In this document: positions 1 through 5,236 of the stretch, in pieces
Numbering within the stretch: the stretch's first letter is position 1
Layout: each line of letters starts with the position of its first letter
Source of the DNA: an uncultured Anaerolineales bacterium
GTDB lineage: Bacteria > Chloroflexota > Anaerolineae > Anaerolineales > Villigracilaceae
Assembly (NCBI GenBank): GCA_937928015.1
Contig: CALFXA010000263.1
Coordinates: 1 to 10,289 of the forward strand
Reading direction: 5' to 3'
DNA length: 10,289 nt
Program-made: the position numbers and the translations under genes
The notes under the pieces: model-generated
What the model was told of the DNA's origin: nothing
Seen by the model: the letters and a program-made list of their open reading frames with translations, nothing else
Database searches by the model: none

Positions 1-1161
1 AATCCGCCCGATGGACAGGACCAGCCCCTGAGCCTCGACCGCCCCCGCCCCTCGCAGGGATTCCGCCCTATGGAGCCGAATCCAACCCTCGGCGTCGAGC
101 ACGGCGATTCGGTCGGCATCCCGCGCCGCGACTGCGCCCATGAAGCGCACGCCTTGTCCCAGACGCGAAGGCGGGATGAGTACCTGTCCCTTGGTTTGTG
201 CCGACTTGGAAATCTCTATATCGCCCGCTTCGCGCGTGACCACCTTGCCTGCCTGTGTCACGCACAACAGCGACTCGTCGGGACGTAGCAGAAACGAGCC
301 GACCACGTAATCGGTGGCGGTCAGGCGGATGCGTCCCTCGACCGTGTACGACAGGTCATCCACATCCAGGCCGAGCAGATGGCCCTCGTAGGTAACGAAG
401 GCAAAGCGGTCCGTTTTGCGGGTCAGGGTTAGGTCGAAGGGCTGGTCCGATTTTTGCATGGCGCCCTTGCCCAGATAATGGTTGCTGAGGATCGACTGCA
501 CCATCGAGGTCATAGTCTTCTTAACATAGCCGCGGCGGCTGACTTGCAGGAAGAAATCGGATAGCGGCAGCGCGTCGATGGGCGCAACACAGGACAGGGT
601 CTCGCCCGCGCGCGGCTCGTCGGGCATGGACGCCTGCTCCCAGGCCCACGCGCCGCCCGCTTCGGCACGCGGCAGGTTGCTCACTGCATAGGTGCTGACG
701 CGCCCCGAACTGAACAGCAACAACACCTCGCCATTCGAAGGGACCGCCAGGAAGCGCGGCGGCTCCATCTCGGCCGAGGGCCCACCCTGGATGCGGCCGA
801 TCTCGCTCATCTCATCGCTCAACTCGACGCGGAAGAATTTGCCGTGCGCGTTGTAGACCAGCAGGCTGGTGGTAGTGGACGTCTCTCCTGTTCGGGCCGC
901 GACCTCGACGCGCAGGTCGTCCTCGTCGGCGTTGAAGCGCCGCTTGAGCAGGTCCAGTTGATACTCCAGGTGGGCGATGCGTTTGCGGTATTCCTCGACG
1001 CGCGTGCCGTTCTCCAAAGCGATGTTCTCCGCCAGCAGGGCCTCGTTGCGCTCGGTCAGTTCGCGCAGACGCTTGGCGACCAGCTTGACGATCGTCAGCG
1101 CGGACTCAGGGCGAGCCTCGGCTTCCTGGATCCATTCGTCGATTTTGTTGTGGAAGGACAT
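1..1161 (-). CDS. Orphan gyrase-A C-terminal-like beta-propeller protein with N-terminal coiled coil (partial, C-terminus off window)
   Basis: The frame is open from the ATG at 1161 to the left edge (387 codons visible), so the C-terminus is missing. Residues ~22-76 are rich in Leu and charged residues and look like a coiled coil (e.g. RLRELTERNEALLAENIALE). From ~98 on come six blade-like repeats with a small-residue/Gly turn followed by basic residues, as in the GyrA/ParC C-terminal propeller: NAHGKFFRV (104-112), SSGRVSTYAV, SRRGYVKKT (208-216), TYEGHLLGL, TQAGKVVTR, DAEGWIRLH. The breakage-reunion domain with the active-site Tyr is absent: the protein begins directly with the coiled coil. 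No GyrA-box (QRRGGKG-like) motif is visible, so DNA wrapping is doubtful. The start is supported by AAGGAA six bases upstream and a promoter in the divergent gap. The family resemblance comes from motif recognition; the function is unknown. Confidence 0.75.
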   Translation of the reverse strand, partial: MSFHNKIDEWIQEAEARPESALTIVKLVAKRLRELTERNEALLAENIALENGTRVEEYRKRIAHLEYQLDLLKRRFNADEDDLRVEVAARTGETSTTTSLLVYNAHGKFFRVELSDEMSEIGRIQGGPSAEMEPPRFLAVPSNGEVLLLFSSGRVSTYAVSNLPRAEAGGAWAWEQASMPDEPRAGETLSCVAPIDALPLSDFFLQVSRRGYVKKTMTSMVQSILSNHYLGKGAMQKSDQPFDLTLTRKTDRFAFVTYEGHLLGLDVDDLSYTVEGRIRLTATDYVVGSFLLRPDESLLCVTQAGKVVTREAGDIEISKSAQTKGQVLIPPSRLGQGVRFMGAVAARDADRIAVLDAEGWIRLHRAESLRGAGAVEAQGLVLSIGRI

Positions 1162-1193
1162 GTCGGGTTCCTTGGGATGTGGGAGGGGAAATT

Positions 1194-1223
1194 ATTATAC
1201 TGGATGAATAAAAGAGTTTTCGA
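1194..1223 (-). promoter_or_regulatory. Sigma-70-type promoter for the gyrase-CTD-like gene
   Basis: Read on the minus strand there is a perfect TATAAT (plus positions 1194-1199) preceded, with an 18-base spacer, by TCGAAA (1218-1223, four of six matches to TTGACA). It lies about 33 bases upstream of the ATG at 1161, leaving room for a short leader with the AAGGAA ribosome site at 1168-1173. Confidence 0.55.
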
Positions 1224-1233
1224 ATTTTGCTCG

Positions 1234-1262
1234 TTGTAAAAGAAAAATGGCCGACGTATAGT
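1234..1262 (+). promoter_or_regulatory. Sigma-70-type promoter for the SUMF1 lipoprotein gene
   Basis: TTGTAA (1234-1239, four of six) and TATAGT (1257-1262, five of six) are separated by exactly 17 bases. Transcription would start near 1269 and leave a leader of about 40 bases. The -10 is flanked by the inverted pair GCCGAC (1250-1255) / GTCGGC (1279-1284), which could be an operator or a leader hairpin arm. Confidence 0.5.
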
Positions 1263-1307
1263 ATAGGTGTTGCATTTTGTCGGCGCCGTTTTCGAAAAGG
1301 AGCAGAG

Positions 1308-2318
1308 ATGGATACAAAAAAGGCAGCCCTGGCAATCCTGATCATGTTCGCATTTTTGTTGACCGCCTGTGGAGCATCCTCCCCCTTGACGCCGCCGACA
1401 GCCACCCTGTTACCGCCGACCAACACCCCCATTCCCCCGACTGCCACCAGCACGCCAGAACCGACCAGCACTCCCATTCCCACACCGACCCCGTCCTTAG
1501 GCTCGACCATGATCTCTGAAAAAGACGGCATGGAGATGGTCTTCATCCCAGCGGGCGAGTTCACCATGGGGAGCAAGTTATACGCGGACGAACGGCCCGC
1601 TCACCAGGTCACATTGGATGCCTACTGGATCGACAAGACCGAAGTGACCAACCAGATGTTTGCGAAATTCCTCAACGACAAGATGACTCAGTTCACGATC
1701 ACACCCGACGACTTCATGAAATCTGTGAAATCGGGCGATGACACACTCTACCTTCTGACGTGCTCCACCTGCACCGACAAATGGACCGATCGCATCACCT
1801 GGGATGGAACGCAATTCTCCGTCGCACCAGGGTACGAAAATCATCCCGTCGTGATGGTGTCATGGTTCGGCGCGGATGCCTACTGTTCCTGGGCCGACCG
1901 TCGACTCCCCACGGAAGCAGAATGGGAAAACGCAGCCAAAGGGACCGATAACCGCACCTACCCCTGGGGCAATAACACCCCAGACAAGACATTGACCAAC
2001 ATCAACAACTATGTCGGGGACACAACCGAGGTCGGCTCCTATCCGGCAGGAGCCAGTTTCTACGGACTGTTCGACATGGCGGGCAACGCAGCGGAATGGG
2101 TGCATGACTGGTACAACGAGAAGTATTACCAGAATTCCCCAAGTTCCAACCCCTTTGGGCCAGACACGGGAGACAAGAAAGTCGTTCGTGGGGATGAATG
2201 GGATTGTGCCTACTATTTCTGCGGCGGCGAGAGGACATCCGCCCGACTTTTCCCGCAGGAGCCCAGCACGATCGGTGTGGGGGTCGGCTTTCGGTGCGCA
2301 CAAAGCCTCAAGCCATAA
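1308..2318 (+). CDS. SUMF1 / formylglycine-generating-enzyme-like lipoprotein
   Basis: 336 residues. Residues 1-21 form a lipoprotein signal: basic N-terminus, hydrophobic stretch, then lipobox LTAC with Cys21 as the lipidation site, so the protein is predicted to be exported and membrane-anchored. Residues ~25-63 are a Pro/Thr linker. The FGE-sulfatase (SUMF1) domain runs from ~70 to 334, with MVFIPAGEFTMGS, a PxHxVxLxxYWIDKxEVTN-type segment, RLPTEAEWENAA (199-210), YPWGN, LFDMAGNAAEWVHDWY and GVGFRCA near the end. In the last part C300 and C305 lie in GDEWDCAYYFC, the same spacing as the active-site pair Cys336/Cys341 of human FGE (GGSYMCHRSYC); most bacterial SUMF1-domain proteins lack this pair. 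A second pair, C152/C155, sits in an insert. An in-frame start at 1227 exists, but 1308 is preferred: AAGGAG (1297-1302) lies five bases upstream and the signal peptide starts there. No sulfatase substrate gene is present in the window. Confidence 0.85.
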   Translation: MDTKKAALAILIMFAFLLTACGASSPLTPPTATLLPPTNTPIPPTATSTPEPTSTPIPTPTPSLGSTMISEKDGMEMVFIPAGEFTMGSKLYADERPAHQVTLDAYWIDKTEVTNQMFAKFLNDKMTQFTITPDDFMKSVKSGDDTLYLLTCSTCTDKWTDRITWDGTQFSVAPGYENHPVVMVSWFGADAYCSWADRRLPTEAEWENAAKGTDNRTYPWGNNTPDKTLTNINNYVGDTTEVGSYPAGASFYGLFDMAGNAAEWVHDWYNEKYYQNSPSSNPFGPDTGDKKVVRGDEWDCAYYFCGGERTSARLFPQEPSTIGVGVGFRCAQSLKP

Positions 2319-2339
2319 AAATTCTGAGCTAATTTTGAC

Positions 2340-2386
2340 CAAACAGCCTGACCACCCTGATGGGGCTCAGGCTGTTTGATATTTTT
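2340..2386 (+). terminator. Intrinsic terminator after the SUMF1 gene
   Basis: A perfect 12-bp stem pairs 2340-2351 (CAAACAGCCTGA) with 2367-2378 (TCAGGCTGTTTG), with a 15-base loop, followed by ATATTTTT (2379-2386). It lies 21 bases after the stop codon and separates the SUMF1 gene from the TIR gene. Confidence 0.85.
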
Positions 2387-2409
2387 GACTTTTGAAAGCA
2401 ATACAACTC

Positions 2410-2438
2410 TTGCCGCAAAAATTCTTTTCCAGTATGCT
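2410..2438 (+). promoter_or_regulatory. Sigma-70-type promoter for the TIR gene
   Basis: TTGCCG (2410-2415, four of six) and TATGCT (2433-2438, four of six) have an exact 17-base spacer. They sit just after the terminator of the preceding gene and ~43 bases before the ATG at 2481. The TIR gene therefore appears to be its own transcription unit start. Confidence 0.45.
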
Positions 2439-2480
2439 TAACTCACATTACAAAGCCAAGGGCAAAACAGGAACTTCAGT

Positions 2481-3671
2481 ATGGCAAATCAAGAGCAACT
2501 TGAGATTTTGAAACAAGGCGTAGAAGTTTGGAATAAATGGCGAAAAGAAAATAGTGAGCTCGAAATTGACCTTACAAAAGCAGATCTTGCAGGAGCCAAT
2601 CTTGCACATATAAATCTTATGGATGCGAACCTCACAGGGGTCAACCTGACTCAAGCCATACTATCTCGGGCCAATCTTAACTATACTGATTTCAGAAAAG
2701 CCAAGCTTTCAGGAGTTGATTTCCAGAGAGCAGATCTTTATGCAGCCGATTTTAGAGGAGCAACTCTCAAAAATGCGGATTTTGGAGCCACATATCTCAG
2801 GGAATCAAATCTTAAAAGGGTCAATCTTTACAGAGCCGATTTCAGGCAGGCTAATCTTACAAATGTTAATTTAAGTGGAGCTATTCTTCATGAAGCGGAT
2901 TTAGGAAGAGCAATTTTTCTGTACACAGAATTAAAAGGTGCAGACTTCTCAGGAGCCTGGATTTATCATACTTTTTTTGCAAACGTGGATCTCAGCCAAG
3001 TCTTGAACCTAGAAAAAACTATACAAACTAGACGTTCGACAATAGGAGAAGATACTCTCATTTCATCCAGAGGGCACATTCATGAAGACTTTCTTAGAAA
3101 TTGTGGTTTTTTCGATTGGGAAATAGAGATGGCAAAATTATACAATCCCGATCTATCTCTTGATGAAATTACCAACATACAATATCGTATCTACGATCTA
3201 CGCGCGACACAAGCCATTCAAATATCGCCTTTGTTCATTTCATATTCACATGCTGATCGCCCCTTTGTAGATCGGCTAGATTCTGCATTAAAGACAAAAG
3301 GAATCCGCTTCTGGCGTGATATTCATGATATGGTCGCAGGCCGTATGGAAACACAAATTGACCGTGCCATTCGGCAAAATCCGACAGTTCTTGTAGTTCT
3401 TTCAAAAAACTCTCTTAAGAGTGACTGGGTCCAGCATGAAGTCCGCAAAGCGAGAGAGTTAGAAAAGGAAATGAAACGAGATATTTTGTGTCCCGTAATG
3501 TTGGACGATAGTTGGAAGTCTGCTCCTTGGCCTGCACGAGTTATGGAGCAGATCATGGAATACAACATCCTCGATTTCTCAGGTTGGAAGGATGAAGGCG
3601 CGTTCAATAAGATGTTCTCAAAGTTATTGAACGGATTGGATTTGTTTTATAAGAAGCCTGAAAAATCATAA
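2481..3671 (+). CDS. Pentapeptide-repeat / TIR domain protein (putative NAD+-consuming effector)
   Basis: 396 residues, three parts. Residues 31-171 hold an unbroken pentapeptide register: a Leu or Phe (one Ile) at every fifth position, about 29 repeats of the A(D/N)LxxA type, predicting a right-handed quadrilateral beta-helix of about seven coils. Residues ~174-248 are a linker (STIGEDTLISSRGHI, FLRNCGFFDWEIE) resembling, from memory, the linker in cyanobacterial pentapeptide-TIR proteins. Residues ~249-385 are a TIR domain: LFISYSHADRPFVDRL, a BB-loop region near 279-289, then VLVVLSKNSLKSDWVQHEV. The segment DWVQHE (315-320) matches DWVHKE of SARM1, placing E320 at the catalytic NADase Glu. 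TIR domains cleave NAD+ or make signalling nucleotides in bacterial immunity; that role here is inferred. AGGAA lies seven bases upstream of the ATG. Base composition is clearly AT-richer than in the neighbours, suggesting acquisition. Confidence 0.88.
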   Translation: MANQEQLEILKQGVEVWNKWRKENSELEIDLTKADLAGANLAHINLMDANLTGVNLTQAILSRANLNYTDFRKAKLSGVDFQRADLYAADFRGATLKNADFGATYLRESNLKRVNLYRADFRQANLTNVNLSGAILHEADLGRAIFLYTELKGADFSGAWIYHTFFANVDLSQVLNLEKTIQTRRSTIGEDTLISSRGHIHEDFLRNCGFFDWEIEMAKLYNPDLSLDEITNIQYRIYDLRATQAIQISPLFISYSHADRPFVDRLDSALKTKGIRFWRDIHDMVAGRMETQIDRAIRQNPTVLVVLSKNSLKSDWVQHEVRKARELEKEMKRDILCPVMLDDSWKSAPWPARVMEQIMEYNILDFSGWKDEGAFNKMFSKLLNGLDLFYKKPEKS

Positions 3672-3690
3672 TAATGGAAGAAAAAGGAAC

Positions 3691-4182
3691 ATGAACGACC
3701 GAACCTTATGTTTTCTCGTACGTGGAAATCCACCCACCGAAGTCCTCCTGGGTTTGAAAAAGACAGGCTTCGGCGCGGGCAAATATGCGGGCTTTGGCGG
3801 GAAAGTGGAAGCGAGCGAAACTGTCGAAGCGGCCGCCGTTCGCGAGTTGGAAGAGGAAGCGGGGATCAAAATCTCCACCAGTGAATTGTGTCCCATTGGC
3901 CGATTGACCTTTCTGTTTCCGTCCAAGCCAAACTGGGATCAGATCGTCCACGTCTTTCTGGTGCAAGAGTGGACGGGTGACCCGCAGGAAAGCGACGAGA
4001 TGCGTCCCGTGTGGAGCAAGGTGGATGCGCTGCCCTTCGAAGGCATGTGGGACGATGCGCATTACTGGCTGCCGCTCATCCTTCAAGGAAAGAGCATCGA
4101 CGCCAGGTTTGTATACAATGATGATAATGAGACCGTGGGCAAGGCGGAAATAAATGAATGGAACGGACATTCCACCCGCTAA
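3691..4182 (+). CDS. MTH1/MutT-like Nudix hydrolase (8-oxo-dGTP diphosphatase-type)
   Basis: 163 residues, about the size of human MTH1 (NUDT1). The complete Nudix box GX5EX7REUXEEXGU spans residues 37-59 (G37, E43, R51-E52, E55-E56, G58), the Mg2+ site for hydrolysis of nucleoside diphosphate-X bonds. Flanking segments follow MTH1: VLLGLKKTGFGAGKYAGFGGKV (18-39), ESDEMRPVW (100-108) and PFEGMWDDAHYW (115-126). Two base-pocket positions differ from MTH1: Asn33 is Ala33, and of the Asp119/Asp120 pair only the first is kept (D122, A123). Sanitising oxidised nucleotides is the likely role, but the preferred base is uncertain. The gene starts 19 bases after the TIR stop, with AGGA at 3685-3688 close to the ATG and GGAAG at 3676-3680 as an alternative ribosome site, so co-transcription with the TIR gene is likely. 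Its base composition matches the host rather than the TIR gene. Confidence 0.88.
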   Translation: MNDRTLCFLVRGNPPTEVLLGLKKTGFGAGKYAGFGGKVEASETVEAAAVRELEEEAGIKISTSELCPIGRLTFLFPSKPNWDQIVHVFLVQEWTGDPQESDEMRPVWSKVDALPFEGMWDDAHYWLPLILQGKSIDARFVYNDDNETVGKAEINEWNGHSTR

Positions 4183-4188
4183 AGGGGA

Positions 4189-4216
4189 TTGTCTCCATCA
4201 GCCCGCCGGGTATATC
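4189..4216 (+). promoter_or_regulatory. Possible promoter before the 196-residue gene
   Basis: TTGTCT (4189-4194) and TATATC (4211-4216) have a 16-base spacer, each four of six matches to the consensus. The start of transcription would fall just before the AGAGGT ribosome site (4226-4231). Weak on sequence alone; read-through from the Nudix gene is equally possible, because no terminator is visible in the 53-base gap. Confidence 0.3.
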
Positions 4217-4235
4217 CTGACACAAAGAGGTAACC

Positions 4236-4826
4236 TTGACCGAAGTGAAACGTCCTGTTTTCTTTTGCGGTGAAAATCCTGGCCTGACCCTGTACACTCC
4301 AGGGACAGAGCAAGCGGCCGCCGTCGTCAGCTATTGGCTTTGCACCGATAGTCCTCACGGGATCGGACACGCCCTGGTACTGTGGCTGGCCGAATCCGCT
4401 CAGTTAGGGCACGGCGGTATCTTCACCGACAATCGGAGTCTTGCCGAAGTGCTGGTCATGGAATTGACTCGGCATTTTCCTGAATTTCAGAACGTACCTG
4501 TCGGGGAGCTGGCATACATCGACGCAAGATGCGCGCATGTCTACGATGGGGAGCGTTATACGGTGACCTGTCAGACCGCAGAGACAAAAGTGGAGATCGA
4601 ATGGCGTAATCCGCTGGAACGAAAGCAGATCCTATGGCCCAATTTTCCTGCGGGCGAACAGACCTTCGACCTGAACACGGCCATTTGTCCCTGCCGCTTT
4701 GGCCACATTCGAGTCAATGAAGAGGAAATAACAGGAGAGGTAGTCGTCCAGTCAGAGGATGGAAAATTTTCCAGCAGCGCCTTCCTGGCCTTTGCAGAGA
4801 CCTGGATCGGCCCAATCCAGGTCTGA
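4236..4826 (+). CDS. Uncharacterised 196-residue protein (TTG start)
   Basis: I do not recognise this family. The protein is predicted soluble and acidic, with no signal peptide or membrane segment. It has six cysteines (11, 36, 99, 112, 151, 153), the last two in a CPC motif (NTAICPCRFGHIRV). The N-terminal half is of mixed alpha/beta character, with a hydrophobic segment near 45-52 and LAEVLVMELTRHFPEF around 69-84; the second half is rich in Thr/Val/Glu strands. The start is TTG at 4236, four bases after AGAGGT (4226-4231). It is followed after 2 bases by the membrane-protein gene at 4829, with which it presumably forms a unit. Codon use fits the surrounding chromosome, and the long open frame with a well-placed ribosome site makes it a real gene. 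Confidence 0.75.
   Translation: MTEVKRPVFFCGENPGLTLYTPGTEQAAAVVSYWLCTDSPHGIGHALVLWLAESAQLGHGGIFTDNRSLAEVLVMELTRHFPEFQNVPVGELAYIDARCAHVYDGERYTVTCQTAETKVEIEWRNPLERKQILWPNFPAGEQTFDLNTAICPCRFGHIRVNEEEITGEVVVQSEDGKFSSSAFLAFAETWIGPIQV
4798..4824 (+). other. Intercistronic hairpin at the 4826/4829 gene junction
   Basis: AGACCTGGAT (4798-4807) and ATCCAGGTCT (4815-4824) are perfect inverted repeats around a 7-base loop. No T-run follows, so this is not an intrinsic terminator. The 3' arm contains the only ribosome-site-like bases (AGGT, 4819-4822) before the ATG at 4829, and the stop codon of the upstream gene begins inside the arm. Ribosomes finishing the first gene would have to open the stem, which would couple translation of the second gene to the first (inference). 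Confidence 0.6.
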
Positions 4827-4828
4827 CC

Positions 4829-5236
4829 ATGTTCGGTAACGCAAAACCCTATCAGCCGCCCACCTGCCCCGCCTGTGGGGAAAGTGTGATTTCCCTGCGC
4901 CCCAGGAGTTTCGGGGAGTTCCTCAAGATCATCTTTGCTCTGGGGTTGTTTGCCTATGCAGTCTTGGGAACCTTCCTTGGAATGGTCAGCATGGCGGCCG
5001 AACATCCGAGCCAGAAGGAAGCAATTTTCCTTTTCGGCTGGATGCAGCCCTACACCCATCAACCGATTTTCCAAATCTTCATCGTGGGCGGATATGTAGC
5101 AGGCTTCCTCCTGTTCTATCTGGACTGGTTCGAGTCTCTGATCGAAAATTGGCGCAAGAAACGCAAAGGGCCAGACGCAGAGTCCAGCCCAAAGCATAAG
5201 TACACCTGTCGCTACTGCGGTCATCAGTGGGATTAA
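4829..5236 (+). CDS. Small membrane protein with split zinc-ribbon CxxC pairs
   Basis: 135 residues. Near the N-terminus CPACG gives C13/C16, and at the C-terminus CRYCGHQWD gives C127/C130, the pattern of a zinc ribbon. Between them lie two hydrophobic segments, ~31-54 and ~78-100, predicted as a transmembrane hairpin. This would place both termini, and so both halves of the ribbon, on the same side of the membrane, probably the cytoplasm since KKRKG follows the second helix. The four cysteines could form one Zn(II) site tying the termini together. The function is unknown. It starts 2 bases after the stop of the preceding gene, with no separate strong ribosome site. Its stop codon ends at 5236, directly against the stop of convergent moeA. 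Confidence 0.75.
   Translation: MFGNAKPYQPPTCPACGESVISLRPRSFGEFLKIIFALGLFAYAVLGTFLGMVSMAAEHPSQKEAIFLFGWMQPYTHQPIFQIFIVGGYVAGFLLFYLDWFESLIENWRKKRKGPDAESSPKHKYTCRYCGHQWD

Noticed and set aside
1227..1307. Upstream start for the SUMF1 lipoprotein, adding 27 residues
   Set aside because: It would bury the signal peptide behind a charged extension and overlaps the promoter; AAGGAG and a proper lipoprotein signal support the ATG at 1308.
1380..1500. Possible DNA tandem repeat in the C-rich stretch
   Set aside because: The units are not of constant length; it is explained by the Pro/Thr codons of the lipoprotein linker.
1106..1576. Minus-strand open frame with a Gly/Val-rich repeat translation
   Set aside because: It is the antisense reading of the Pro/Thr linker of the SUMF1 lipoprotein plus the divergent promoter region; the apparent repeats come from codon bias.
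4571..5224. Long minus-strand open frame (217 codons) opposite the two unknown plus-strand genes
   Set aside because: It lies antisense across both plus-strand genes, has no ribosome site or recognisable domain, and shares the words TWIGPIQV with the plus frame only because of the perfect palindrome at 4798-4824.
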